From Gnetum montanum (taxonomy: Eukaryota; Streptophyta; Gnetopsida; Gnetales; Gnetaceae), in the NCBI GenBank assembly GCA_015680685.1, contig MNCI01007652.1, positions 5,851 through 69,850 on the forward strand: 64,000 nt of DNA. The letters are read 5' to 3'. Positions 1 to 12,000 of the stretch are shown here, piece by piece. The notes under the pieces are model-generated. The model was not told where the DNA came from, ran no database searches, and saw only the letters and a list, made by a program, of their open reading frames with translations. The translations under genes and the position numbers were made by a program. Within the stretch, counting starts at the first letter, position 1; every line of letters begins with the position of its first letter.

Positions 1-534
1 CTTTGAAATCTTCAACTCTTCTGATTCCATATCTACTTCTTAATACTTTTCTACATCAAAGAGTTAACATCTAAGCTACTTCATTTTATCTAATATATAA
101 ATGTAGGCACTTGTGATGACTTCTTATGGCTCCATGCATATAGTAAAACTACATCTTTCATCTAAAATGAGCCAACAAGTTTCATCTTGTTTTGTGACTA
201 TTACATAGGCACTTTTGCACAATCACTAACTTTGCATATGATCTATATTTTGTGATAGTTATATGTCTAATTACCCAAATTTTTTGCATGTAGTTGCATC
301 TAGTGTCACTATATGCAATTTATGGAACCATCTTCTTCCCTATAACTCCATGCTCATTCTCCTTAGAGATTTCCAAGGATAGGTTCCTAATTCATAACTT
401 AGCATCAATTTTAGCTAACAAAGTCCTTCCCATAATGATGGGAAATTTTCCTTTGTAGTTATCCACATGGATTACCAAGAAATTGGTAGGATATGATTAC
501 CAATTAATGATGATCACAATGTCTTCCATAAATT

Positions 535-676
535 CCAAGAAAAGGATGATAGACTCATTAGAAAAATTTAACCTAATATTTTCTTTTTTCATAGGAGATA
601 GATTCNTCAAGAAAATGATGATAGGCTCATCAGAAAAATTTAACCTAATATTTTCTTTTTTCATAGGAGATAGATT
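535..676. repeat. Near-identical 70-bp direct duplication flanking a single N (position 606)
   Basis: The sequence just before the N (about 540-605) is repeated just after it (about 607-675) with only a few substitutions; both copies end in AGGAGATAGATTC. A suffix of one contig repeating as the prefix of the next is what two unmerged overlapping contigs, possibly two alleles, would give. A genuine tandem duplication cannot be excluded. Confidence 0.6.
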
Positions 677-2446
677 CTAGGTTTTGTAGATCTTTTGCGA
701 AATCAAGTTGACTTTAGAACTTGAATCTAGTAGACCCTTGCAAGGAGCTACATTACAAGCCTTCTAAGCTTAGTTTTCTTCTAATAAGATTTCTTGCCTT
801 TATTCATTTAGTAAATACATAGGTCAACATGATAGTTTATACAAAGGAAGCACTCTATTATAAATGTAGCTTGTGAGGTATCTGAAAGGTTTTCAATGTT
901 TGGTCCATAGCTATAGATGCTTGCATAGGTTTAGATGGACTAGTATGTATAAAGAATGGATGTTGTTGATACTTTCACTCAAAAGTACTTGAGTTTCCAA
1001 CCATTTATATGTTTATGGCTCTTATGGCATTTCATTATTATGAATATGAAGAAATTTTATCTTGCATGGGTAGATCTAGTAGCAATGGATTTAGACTATG
1101 TATTTGAGGATGCTTTAACAATGAGAAGAATAAAAAGAAGGAGATTTAGCCCATGAATTTGTAGGTCTATGATACATAGGAGGATAATAATGGTAAGAAA
1201 ATATGTTTGATGGAGCCACTTGAGAATACATGTTATTGAACATACTATTCATAAGCGACAAGTTTCTTGTAAGGGTATTTCTATGTTAGTGGTATCATCC
1301 CTCATGATTTTGGATTTTCCACTACTATTAGTATTCCTAAGATTGATATGGAACCCTACTTGGATGGTACCATTGTTGGTGATAGGGCTACCTATAGTTT
1401 CCTTGAGGATAAGGCACTCTCCTAGGTATTTGCCTCTTTAAGAACTCTAGGTTTACAACATAAACTCAAGATTCTTAGAGGTGTGACATTATAGGGTAAC
1501 AACCCTTACAATGTTCATATTAGTAAATGTCACAACTATCATCTTTAGATTTGAAGTTAGTGACTTTTTCAACTATAACTACTTTTTTCTTTTACTATTA
1601 TTAGTCTCTTCATGTACCATTTTTCTTTCTCTTGTTTTTATCCTTGGTTGTTCCTTATTTCACCTCCTCATTCACAATCTTCAATGTTGTTTGTAACTTT
1701 TCATCTATTAAGTCCCACATCTTGTTAATATTTATTGAGATTTTTGTAACTTGTTCTTGAATTAGTAAGGTTTTTCATTGTACCACATCCTCTAATGGTG
1801 CTTCCTCATCTATCTCATATAGGCATACCTCCTTTTCATAGATGGAGGGATCCTTATTATACTCTTCTACACTATCTCTTTTCTTAAGTTTTTCTTCCTT
1901 ATTTACTCCTTGATTAATTAATATCTGAATACAATGGGTTCTCATTTGTAATAGTCTTTCTTAGACATAGATCCCAAGAGTTTTTCTTATTTTATTTTTG
2001 AGTCCATCTATAATATGTTATAGGTGTTTCTTTTGAGAGAAGCCATGGCTTAGGCATTTGTATAGTAAAAAATAATATCCACTTATTGTTACATCAAAGG
2101 ATTCATGATTATCTTGTTTCTACTCATGGATCTTCTTTATCAAGGTGGATACTCTATAGTATATTTGATATTTATTATTGAATAGCTCTATCATCATACT
2201 CATATTCTAATAGATCCTAGTTCCTAGGACCAGTATCAATTTTCATCTTTCTTAATGAGTATCCTAGGAAAGAGTTTCATATTTTTCCATTCGTTCTCTG
2301 TGTTTTTCATGATGTAACCATCATGGAAGGCTTGCAAATGATGTTGAGGCTCTTTATTGTAGCCTTCCTTGAAATCAAGGATGTTATTTATATCTAGTCA
2401 TTTGATTTAACTATTTCTCTGATGCCTTGTTGAAATGTAGACTACC

Positions 2447-3302
2447 TGATGAGCGGCAAGGTACCCCTATGCCCAACCATAGAAATACAAGAATTCATGC
2501 ACAATCCAGTCAAACTCTAAGGATTAAGTGCTTATGCACCTACAAAAAACAAGGATGAGTTATGTAGTTGTTGTCTTCCCAAGCTTACTTTTAAGGCACA
2601 ATTATATGGTTAAGTAAACTTGAGGTATATGATTTTTTATGTTTTTTATATTTTCTATCTTGGTCTTGTAAGTGAGTGAAAGGAAAAATATTTAGTTAAC
2701 TAATGGGTTTTTATAACTCTAATGTTAATTGAATCCTAACACTAGCATCCGTTCTCACTCTCTAGACACATCCTGAACCAATGTAACACTATTTGGATTA
2801 CCAAATGCTAGTTGTTACTAGGTTACCAAGTGTTCCACATATGCTTGAAGTGGTCATGCTGAGTGTGCTAATTCATTGATAATTCTATAGAAATAACATT
2901 GATTAACTAATGAGAGCATCAAATAATAGTAAATATCATTAAATGCAATAGTTAAACTATTCTAAATGTTGCAAGGTTTATCACAAAGTTCATCTTTATT
3001 TCCAAACATAAGCTGTGCTCAGGTACACAATGCTCAAATAAAGATCCGTTCACTCTATGACTCCTACTATGGGTACTTAGAAATAATTCTAACTCCAGAA
3101 GAGAAAAAAACTACAAGATTTTGGCTAAATGATTGAAAACCACTATACAAAACCAAGCACCCCTATCTCTTATTTATAGACAATGAGATAGGCTTCAACA
3201 TCGCGTGTCCGATGTCGGGGATCCAATGTTGCCTAGCCGATCCTATATTGCGTATCCAATATTGGGGTTCCAATATCAGGTTCCTTATTTGGTGACTCAT
3301 CA
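2447..3302 (-). mobile_element. Solo LTR of the B/F/G family inside element D's gag
   Basis: This 856-bp LTR begins TGATGAG and ends CTCATCA, as do the LTRs of B and F. It is flanked on both sides by CTACC (2442-2446 and 3303-3307), a perfect 5-bp target duplication. No internal sequence is attached, so it is a solo LTR left by LTR-LTR recombination. Read on the minus strand it has a TATA box (complement of 3171-3178) preceded by a palindrome cluster at about 3195-3290 that includes CCAATATTGG. D's gag resumes on the far side. Confidence 0.8.
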
Positions 3303-4368
3303 CTACCTTTCTAATGTTAATCATCCTCATGATAACAAACAAAAATTCATTATAGTCATCATACTCATTATAATCCCTATCATGACAATGTCTTCTTTGA
3401 TGCTATCTATTATGCCTTCATTCAAGTTTGTACCTATTTTCTTGATCATGTCTACCTTATTTTCTAACATTCCTATGATGGTATCTTTTATCATTTCCAC
3501 CATATCATTTATTGGTATCCCTCCAACCTTGGTCATGTTCACCCTTATCAAAGCTTGATAATGGAGATGATTAGGATGATGATGTAGAACTAGGGAAGTT
3601 ATGTTAGCTTCTTGTTCTTTCCTAACTCCCTTAATGTTCTCTAGATGGCTTGATAGAAGATTTAGACTTGAAAATCCCTCATATTTTAGGTTCTGTTTTC
3701 ACTTTTCTTTCATTTCGAACTAAGGCTAAATGTATCCATGAATTTTTCATGTCATTTGCACTACAATGTGAAGAATTTTTGCAATGACTTCAACTAGATT
3801 GGTAATCCATATCTTCCTTCTCTAATTGCAATGTTAGTGATATAGTAGCCCCATTCCCTTTGGAAGTTTCATGGCATGCTTCTATAAAATGGTCCTTTTG
3901 TAGTTGGGCCTCATTAAGTTGGTAGGGCTTGGACATGTTATCAATTACTCTATAATCTAGTGTAGCTCTTATAAGTGTTACTTACATCAATGCTGCAATG
4001 AGCATTGATGGGATTCAATAATTAAATAGCAACACAATGTTGTCTTTCAAATCCCTTGATTGTAGTTATTTATCTTGGTTAAGGATGAAGGTGAAATTTG
4101 GATAGTATGTATTTAGATGCTAGTAAAACACTTTTATTTGTTATGGCCCTTCATATTTGTTATTAATAGTTCTATCACATCCCCTTTCTGAGTTGTCAAT
4201 CGGTGGAAAATATGCCCTACAAGAAAAGGACATTTTATAATTATTGATTGTGCTTAAATAAAATAATATTATCTTTTGAGTGATAAATTATTTTATTCTC
4301 TAAAAAAATCCTTAAGTGATTTTAACTATCTAAATCATTAGCACCAAGTTTCCTACGAATCATACCAA

Positions 4369-5105
4369 TGATGACTAACAAAGTAGATCCTACACCCAAC
4401 CATACACATCATAAGTGTTCATGTGCAATGTGGTTGATTTTCATGAAACCGGGGTAGTATGAGTATTTAAATAATTAGGTGATAGGTAAGTATTCACTAT
4501 CTTTCCAATGATACTTATGTGTTTATATGGTTAAGTATGATCAAGGCATGTGATGATGATGTTGTTATGGCTTTAACTAAAATATTATTAAAACATTAAA
4601 ATTCTAAATTATCTAGGCTAAATGCACAGAAATAATTCTAATCTAACCTATGTATAGATCATCAATTCCTATCTCATCGTACACATCCTAAATAGATGCT
4701 AACATCGTTAGATTATCAAGTACACACAAATGGGTATACCAAGTGGTGCACTATTGGAATTACCAAACATTAATGTGTTTATGCTTAGAGCTTGAAAATA
4801 CTTATTTAATGTAATTAAGTGTGATGCATATAGAATAATTAACTATATGTATACAAATTTAAAAAATTATAATTAAATTAAAATTTTAAAAATTATTAAA
4901 ATATGCCAAGTACTACAATAAAAGAAAATAGCTCTCAATCTTGCTATCATGAAAATGTATTCATATCCATAGTCACTTGAATAAGACTTCATACAATCAA
5001 CTACATATTTATTGTACTTACATCAATGTTGTTGCAATGATGAAGATGACCATGCATTAACATTGTTACATTGATGTTGCTACATTGACATTTCTAATAA
5101 AATCA
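4369..5105 (-). repeat. 5' LTR of element D (degenerate)
   Basis: Starts TGATGAC next to a decayed primer site (4349-4368, reverse complement beginning TTGGTATGATTCGTAGG), in the same place as in B and G. Internal landmarks shared with B include the block after the terminal ATGAG, the ACCAAGTG..GCAC block near 4740, and a TATTTATTG box near 5010. Beyond that box is a palindrome-like cluster (CATCAATGTTGTTGCAATGATG-type units). The right edge is approximate. Confidence 0.5.
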
Positions 5106-5138
5106 AGATTTATCACAAACCTAGATTTGATACCAACT

Positions 5139-6125
5139 TGTCACACCTCATTAAATTAGGCTTATACTATAAAGGTATTACTTAGGAAATAAATTATTAC
5201 TTAATAAAATTGAATGATGCCAAGAAAAATTTACAGAAAAAGTAGTAGGTATTTATTAAATAGGTGTGGAGTACAAAAATTATTATAGAATAGATAAAAT
5301 ATAAAAATAGCCATGTTAATAGCCCCTTGTATGAAAAACCTAACATGTTTACTCATAGTAGTTCAAAGCCCCTAATACTCAAAACAAAATACATTATGAA
5401 TAGAAAAAGTTACAATAATGGAATAATTATTTAATATCTAAGAATAATATGAAGGCATTAGGTAACTAATTATCCAAAACAATTTCAATATTCATTTAAA
5501 TGTCTAAATGAAAAATTTAAATTTAAATAAAAAAGCAAAGTTAGATCTATACCAAAGACACTATTTATTTAAATGTTCAAATGCCAAACTTAAATTAAAA
5601 TAGAAAAGTAAATTTAGACTTGGACTAAAGATAGGCAAATGAAAATTTCACACATGCCAAATAAAGGACATATAAAGTAAAACTTATCAACTAAACATTA
5701 CAACTTAGAAATTACATCCAACTTGTCAACTATGAAAAATGCTAGAACTTCTAAATTTTAATTGTAAGCATTTACTTCTTCAAATACTTCTCATTACAAT
5801 TACCCAGTATACTTAGGAGGTAAAAATAAATAGGAAAGTTAATTAAATTACTTAATTAGTAAAAATAAATTATAAAAACTCCCTTAATATTTTTAGCATC
5901 AATCATTACATAGTTGGAAAACCATGCATAAGGATTGCTACACTCAAAGAGTTAGTACCACATATCCAAATCAAACAAATGTAAAAAATAATCCAAATCA
6001 TTAAAAAATAATATTCAATGGCCAAATTTTCTCAATGAAATTATAGCATCACCCAATTCTAAATTTGTGGAAACTTAATAGAAAAGTCTCTATGTTAGAA
6101 TTTTAGAGTTGAGATGTTTACCTTT
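5139..6125 (-). repeat. LTR of a second gypsy family (E), 5' LTR orientation on minus strand
   Basis: The left edge reads ..GATTTGATACCAACT|TGTCACACCTC. In reverse complement this is an LTR ending GGTGTGACA followed by TTGGTATCAAATC, close to a tRNA-Met primer site. That puts the internal region to the left, where only about 30 bp survive before element D. About 950 bp are clearly homologous to 36262-37195, starting at the same junction. The right edge is only where the similarity stops. Confidence 0.55.
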
Positions 6126-6516
6126 TGTACACAAAAAGATTTTACCTAAAGTCAAAACCAAATAAAATATACCTACAAGACTTATTTATGTTTCTCATAT
6201 CTATTACTAAGGTTAACTAAAATATTTCCATCATTTCTATCATCCTTCAAATGTCTTAAATTCCCTTCGTAATGTAGTATTTGGTTAAAGGCCAACATGA
6301 CATGAACTTCACTACTGCATGTAGTGAAGGGTCTATTGATGTAGCAAGATTTCTTTAAAATTAACTAATCACTCCCTATATGCTATATTCACTATACAAA
6401 TACTTACTGTGAGATGCTTCATACACAAGGCTCATAAATAACAAGCATTGGTAACATTTATAACTAAATAATTGAAACTACGATGGTAGGGAAACATACC
6501 AATTCTATACCAAATT

Positions 6517-6700
6517 TCTAAATGTTGAGGAGCCTTAAGTCTCTTATATTACTAAATGTTGATGAGCCCAAATTCTCATATGTATGTACAAAAGATGGAT
6601 GAGTCATAAGTCTCTTATTTTATGAAATCAAAAAGAGCTCTTAATTTTTTATTCATGTCAAAAATGTTAATGAGCACTAATTCTCATGTTTATCAAATAA
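6517..6700. repeat. Degenerate tandem repeat, about 60-bp unit
   Basis: Three to four diverged copies of a unit built around AAATGTTGATGAGCC..AATTCTCAT. The GATGAG and CTCAT parts make each unit partly self-complementary. Function unknown. Confidence 0.45.
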
Positions 6701-8011
6701 TGATGAATCCTATGACCCTTAAACATTAATTTTGAAATTTTATAAAAATTTTTTTAGGTTTCTTTACCTTTTTTCATCATTTTCAAATGTCAACCTATAT
6801 TTCTAGAAAACTAAACTTGACATATGGGTTCTTTCAAGTGAAAACATCATTATTGCATTATTTTTTTTATTTCAAGTATTAAAAATGATCATTAAAATAT
6901 TCATTATGATATCTTTGTAACCTTGAAATGGGATCACAAAGTTGATTTTAGAGTTGGAAAAGATGCTCTATGATCTATGTCATCAAGTTTTGCAACTTTG
7001 TCTTTTGGGTAGGGATGTCAAATGAATTTTTGGGTTTCAAAAATAAAAAATAAGTTAAAAACCTAGATATTTAGTAGAAATAAAAAAAATTTAGATTAAG
7101 TCAAAATAGAGTAAATTTCATGATGAACTTGCAAAATTTCAAGAGAATTACAAATCCAAAGCCAAATTATAGAAATACACATCATAGAGATATTAAATTT
7201 GATAAATACATAACATAAACGTATTTTGTTAAAATGTTATTACCAAAATTAAATGTGCATTAACCAAACCAATCCAAAAACAAAAAAGATGAGCATGGTA
7301 ATAAATTATCTATCTAACTAAAAGTGATACTAACAAAAACTTTTACTAACCTAGGACTTGCTAATGTTGGCCTAAAATCCTAGGTGGAGACAAAAGTTAG
7401 AGATCATGTCTCCCTCTTTGAATCACTCTTCTAGATGTTTGAAAAGAAAATGAATAATTTCTAATAGAAGGGTTGCCAGATATTTATTATCACAAGAGAA
7501 TGCTACTATCAAACTAATTGGGTAATTACTATGAGTAGGTAAAACTAAAATTAAAATATATATATAAACATAATTTCTACATCCACATGCTTATGTATAA
7601 ATGATTCTATATCTAGGGCACATTGCATCATCAAAGCATTGCCTAGCTCAACAAGCATAAGAGAATGAGAATAATACTTGGAATAAATGACTCATGATTT
7701 AACATCAAATCATTTAAATATAAAATGAAACTTCAATTATGAGGTAAGTAACCTAAAATTTAAATGAATACATATTGCAATGTAAGATCAGTAACTAGTG
7801 ATACATATATCTGATAAGAGAGAATAAGATTAGGTGTCTTAGTTACATTAATGGAAGGCATCATAAATTTTTATTCACTAGCTTCTAAATCTAGATTTTA
7901 GAAATTAACAAAAATAGCCCACATTAATAAAAGAAGTAGAGACTTTATCATCAGTTGAAAAAGTTGGAAATAGTTTAGAATCCTCCATAGGAAAATTCTA
8001 GAGAAATCAAT

Positions 8012-8100
8012 TCCACTAGCGAGAAATCAAATCCATTAGAAAAAAAATCAAATCCATTAGAAAAACATCAAATCTAATGGAAAAACTTCAAATCTTATTA
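8012..8100. repeat. Short tandem array of about 20-bp units
   Basis: Four neighbouring copies of ATCAAATCCATTAGAAAAA, the last ones diverged (CATCAAATCTAATGG, CTTCAAATCTTATT). It lies in gene-free sequence. Confidence 0.6.
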
Positions 8101-8526
8101 GTAACAATAATTGGTTTGATATTTATTGTATTTATAAAGATCTAATTTGACTACATATCATAGGAGCAAATATTGTTAAAAAAAATTCATATTCAAAAAC
8201 CTTCCTTCCCTCACTTTTCCCATCTTAGATGATTTCATCTTTTATAGAAAAGAATATAGACTAGTTTATTAAAGTATAGAAAAAAGGACATGGACATAGA
8301 TTGAAACATACTTGGTATGCAAAAATAAAGGAAGGTATCTAAGAATTGAGAAGTAATGTTAATTTGGCTTTTAATAGACATGAATCATCATCCTCCTCCT
8401 CGTCCTAATCTTATCCCAAAAAAATGGGATGGACTTTTAATAGAGATGAATGTCCCAAAAAAAAAAATTCTAGAGTTGACCCCATGGTAGTTAAGATATA
8501 GCTAGAATGATGGTGATATTATATGT

Positions 8527-8589
8527 TGGATTCATTTAATAAGTAAAGTAAAGTTGATAGTTCATCTAGTAAAACCATTATTTAATAGG
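8527..8589 (-). pseudogene. Copia reverse transcriptase fragment, C-terminal side of the split
   Basis: The minus strand reads LLNNGFTR-stop-TINFTLLIK, matching the conserved Ty1/copia block usually seen as LLENGFTRG..D.TLF. It continues, in frame through the duplicated target site, the protein ending WYERLSKCL encoded at 22727 upward. Element B therefore inserted inside this codon run. Past about 8520 the copia frame is no longer recognisable. Confidence 0.75.
8585..8589. other. Target-site duplication of element B (left copy, ATAGG)
   Basis: ATAGG here is repeated exactly at 22722-22726, immediately outside the TGATGAG and CTCATCA ends of element B. Removing B and one copy restores the copia reading frame across the site. 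Confidence 0.9.
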
Positions 8590-9386
8590 TGATGAGTGGA
8601 GAGGTACCCCTACAATCAACCATATGAATATGAACATCTCACACGTGATCCGGTTGAACTCCAAGGACTAAGTGCTTACACACCCTAATGGAACACTTAA
8701 AGTTAATCAATCGTTGTCTTCCCAAACTTACTTGTATTGTCACGGTTCTATGGTTAAGTAAGTTTGAGGTATATGATTTTTATATCTTTTATCTTTTTAA
8801 TGCCTTATGCTAATAGGGGAAGGTGAAGAGGCTAAGTGACTAACTTTCATTAACTATTCACTAACTAAGTTTTAAGTGTCCTAACACTAGTATCTGTTCC
8901 CACTTGCCGCACACACCTTGAACCAGTGCAACGTTACTGGGATTACCAAATGCTACTCATTACTGGGTTACCAAGCATTGCACATGTTCTTGAAGCAGTC
9001 GTACTGAGTGCACTTAACTAGGAGAGTCAAGGGTTGAGAGAGATTAATTATCTAAGAAAGCATTGAAACATTTAACAATAATTAATTCCTATTTAACTTA
9101 GTCCACATGCTGCAAGGTTTATTAGAAAGTTCGTCTTTATTATCGTACACAAATGTGTGCTTAGGTAAAATTTTCTTGAAAAAAGATCCATTCACTTTAA
9201 GAATCCTACTACGGGCACATGGAAATTATTCTAATTCTAGAATGCTAAAAATGCAAGAGTTTGGCTAAGGGTCTAGATCTAGATGCCTAAAATAAGGAAA
9301 GCTGCATCTTATTTATAGAAATTGCAATGGGCTACGATATCATGTATGTGATATTGTAGGGGCAGACACGATATCGCAGCTCATCA
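8590..9386 (-). repeat. 3' LTR of element B
   Basis: 797 bp, TGATGAG to CTCATCA. On the minus strand a TATA box (complement of 9310-9317) is preceded by a GATATC-containing palindrome cluster at 9335-9380. A polypurine tract (reverse complement GTCATGGGGGTA) abuts its inner end at 9387-9398. Confidence 0.88.
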
Positions 9387-11470
9387 TACCCCCATGACTA
9401 AATGAAAACTTGTCCTCAATTTCCTTACAAAATATTGGGAAGGTATGGGATTATTGACTTGAATGATGCTAATGGTGAATGGGGTGACATGTGAATGGAT
9501 CCTCATTACAATACATAAACATATTAGTGTTCATGATAACAAGAGTGAACACTATACACATTTGACATCTAGCCTTATTTGGTAGCTGAGAGAGAAGAGA
9601 GAAGAGAGAGAGATAGAAAGAGAAGAGAAGAAGCCTGTTGCTACCAACACCAAGATTGCACTTTTCATTATCCATCCATAAGTGTGCCATCATTCTTGTT
9701 CCTTGCATAACTACTCCAACACCAATCCATTCCAAGTGTTCCCTCCAGATCCAATCCATTGGTGTATGATTGTCATCTGCTCACACAACACAGTCTTAAA
9801 TTAGCAAGGGTAAATGAATCATAATGAAATTGATACCTTGCCTTGGTGAAAGGTCCATTGGCTGAGTTGTGGTATGGTTGATGTGGATTTTGGAGATATA
9901 ACATTGGTGACTACCTAAGGTGTAGGGGTTATGAGAAAATTGAAAAAATTGGACCAATACCCCCATGACTAAGAGCGAACCTCTGGTAGCGAGAGAATGG
10001 AAAAAGATAAGAAATAAGAAAGATGGAGAAAAAGAAACAACGACCACACCAATAAAATGGATGCTAGAGATAATAATGAACAAAATAAATGTTGATTTCA
10101 AAAATTTTTAAAGGAAAGAAATTAATTGATGCACCAAATAGGAATGCCAATGGGTCCTCCCCAAAGCAGGCTCATGCCCTTAATGCCTTGACAATCCCAC
10201 ATTCAAAGAGTNNNNNNNNNNNNNNNNNNNNNNNNNNNNNNNNNNNNNNNNNNNNNNNNNNNNNNNNNNNNNNNNNNNNNNNNNNNNNNNNNNNNNNNNN
10301 NNNNNNNNNNNNNNNNNNNNNNNNNNNNNNNNNNNNNNNNNNNNNNNNNNNNNNNNNNNNNNNNNNNNNNNNNNNNNNNNNNNNNNNNNNNNNNNNNNNN
10401 NNNNNNNNNNNNNNNNNNNNNNNNNNNNNNNNNNNNNNNNNNNNNNNNNNNNNNNNNNNNNNNNNNNNNNNNNNNNNNNNNNNNNNNNNNNNNNNNNNNN
10501 NNNNNNNNNNNNNNNNNNNNNNNNNNNNNNNNNNNNNNNNNNNNNNNNNNNNNNNNNNNNNNNNNNNNNNNNNNNNNNNNNNNNNNNNNNNNNNNNNNNN
10601 NNNNCTTAAAGTCACACCCTTTTCAATCCTTGAGTCCTTCCTTAGTTTGAGAAATATCCAGTCACCAATTCATTGATAGTTTTATTATTTCTTGAAGAAA
10701 GGGACTATAAAATTCCAAGCCAAGAGAGACCATAGAAATTCATGGATGCATGGATGATGTGGACTCATTGCCTATTATATCAAAAGAACCATATCTTAGT
10801 ATCAACATTATAACCCAAGCGTAAAAACTAAACATTAGCAACCAATAGAACACAGTTCATACCATCATCAAGAGCACTTATTAGGTGACGAACCTAAAAA
10901 AATAAGTAAACACACAAATAAACAAAAAATTATGAATGATGTTTCAAAATAAAAACAAGAAAAGTTAAAGAAAATTGTAGAACAAAAATATATAAAAAAA
11001 ACTTAAAAAGGAACTAAGGGCATCGAATGGTCAGCATAGGTGGCCATCTCTTCCATGACTGAGTTGAAAGGGGGAGATCTAAAATAATGAGTGAGGTTGT
11101 CCTCTTTCCAATGTACTATGTGCATTGATCGTTCTAGATTCATGATAAGGGTTGGTATGTTGCACATTGAGTATTATTCTCTTATCGGAGCATTTGTTTT
11201 AATTTTTTAGGAGTTTCCAACTTCCCCAAATTGATGTTTTTAGGTTAAGGGTTGGAAGTTGGTGACACTCTTGCTCTAGTGCATCTATGCCTTCAATGTG
11301 GCTGCAAGTTGGTCCCCTAGTTAGTTCCATGCACGTTGGTGAGTTGCTCTCTTGATCAGCTATCAACCACTAGGTGTCTTGTTGTTATGTGGTTGCTACA
11401 TACAGGCACTTTTGTATGTTAATTTCATGGGAACACCAGTTGCATGCAGGCAATGCTAAACATTTCTATA
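9387..11470 (-). other. Non-coding 3' region of element B
   Basis: No retroelement domain is recognisable. Blocks of it recur in element G (53775-55380): the sequence next to the polypurine tract, the segment near 9540-9600 about 'gaacactatacac', the CCCCCATGACTAAGAGCGAACC block (9960; 54352 in G) and the TCCTCCCCAAAG block (10157; 54543 in G). Conservation of a long non-coding tail in two copies suggests it belongs to the family. A GA-rich microsatellite lies at about 9586-9635 and a scaffold gap at 10212-10604. Confidence 0.65.
10212..10604. other. Assembly gap (393 N)
   Basis: Run of N inside B's 3' region. The corresponding part of element G (about 54590-55225) is sequenced and about 640 bp long, so the gap size is probably underestimated or B has a deletion here. 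Confidence 0.95.
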
Positions 11471-12000
11471 CGTAATCGCCCCCTGTATCACTGTATGTGA
11501 TGCATGGAACTTTCTTCTTCTTGATCTCCCCAAAAGTGTTTTCCTTACATATTTCTAGGGAAAGATTACAAATTTCTAGGCATGCATTTATGGTACTTAG
11601 CCATGCCCTCCCCATTATTATTGGAAAGTCCCCTTTGTCATTGTTTACTTGTATTATTAGGAAATCAGCTGGGTATGATCAACCATACACAGTGGTAACG
11701 ATGTCCTCCACTAGTTCCAAGGGAACAGTGATGGACTGGTCAGCCAACTCTAAGTGAATATTGCTCTTCTTTAGTGGAGGTAGGTTCGAGGCTTTATACA
11801 TCTCTTGCGATATTAAGTTGACTCCTGAACCTGAGTTTAGAAGAGCTTTACATGGTTCATTCCCAATGACTTGGAGATAGATTAGAGGACTTTCAGGATT
11901 AGATAATTTCTTAGGAAGGTGGCCCACATTAATCCAGTTAGTAACAACATGTGTTAACATAACCATGTGCATTGAGCTCTGTTTTTGGTTTGAAGGGAGC
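11470..12000 (-). pseudogene. Retropepsin-like protease of element B
   Basis: A minus-strand frame gives YLQVIGNEPCKALLNSGSG, then VNLISQ, an LELADQSITVP stretch and, after one stop, FPIIMGRAWLSTINA. This is the layout of a plant gypsy aspartic protease: active-site loop, flap region, then the (I/L)(I/M)GR.WL motif. The catalytic aspartate, normally D in the D-S/T-G triad, reads N here (LLNSGSG), which should abolish catalysis; one G-to-A change would explain it. A stop at the codon after VYG further breaks the frame. It follows gag through a proline/glutamine-rich segment (12126-12480), as in a gag-protease polyprotein. Confidence 0.75.

Larger units (their letters stand above)
330..4233 (-). 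pseudogene. Broken gag-protease of element D
   Basis: The start is placed at the ATG complementary to 4231-4233, by analogy with the gag starts of B (14497) and G (57024), which lie in the same AAGAAAAGGACAT context. The protease end (about 330-800) aligns with B's 11500-11860, including the stretch around the invariant aspartate loop and the GRAWL-like region, but stops and indels break every frame. Gag is split by a solo LTR between 2447 and 3302. No open frame exceeds about 120 codons. This is a fossil with no coding capacity; its use is as an outgroup for dating B and G. Confidence 0.55.
1..5105 (-). mobile_element. Element D: decayed gag/protease LTR retrotransposon (Athila-like gypsy), truncated by window edge
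   Basis: Read on the minus strand, this stretch parallels element B (8590-22721) block by block: 330-800 matches B's protease, 1800-2440 matches B's gag, 3990-4240 matches B's gag N-terminus, and 4369 onward matches its LTR. The similarity is plain but heavily eroded, so D is an older copy. Its 3' part lies beyond position 1. Gag is interrupted by a solo LTR at 2447-3302. The right edge is placed near 5105, where the LTR similarity fades and the primer-binding site of a different element begins, so that edge is approximate. Assignment to the Athila-type branch rests on the tRNA-Asp-like primer site of the better copies; no reverse transcriptase is visible to check it. Confidence 0.6.
6126..8526. 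other. AT-rich debris without recognisable genes
   Basis: I see no open frame with family resemblance on either strand. The stretch contains two short tandem arrays, listed separately. 8383-8470 contains two related copies of a CCCAAAAAAA-type block. It probably includes the decayed 3' part of the copia element whose reverse transcriptase lies at 8527-8589, but I cannot follow that reading frame past about 8520. Confidence 0.5.

Noticed and set aside
956-1696. Several 60-73-codon plus-strand frames
   Set aside because: Antisense to the decayed gag of element D and without recognisable features.
3205-3558. 117-codon plus-strand open frame with hydrophobic character
   Set aside because: It starts in the solo LTR and runs into decayed antisense gag. 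The isoleucine/methionine-rich content comes from CAT/ATC-rich sequence; there is no family resemblance.
10089-10676. Long frames across N runs (also 29386-30018 and 45053-45454)
   Set aside because: Open only because N codons are unread. Only the 45346-45430 part carries real similarity (reverse transcriptase).
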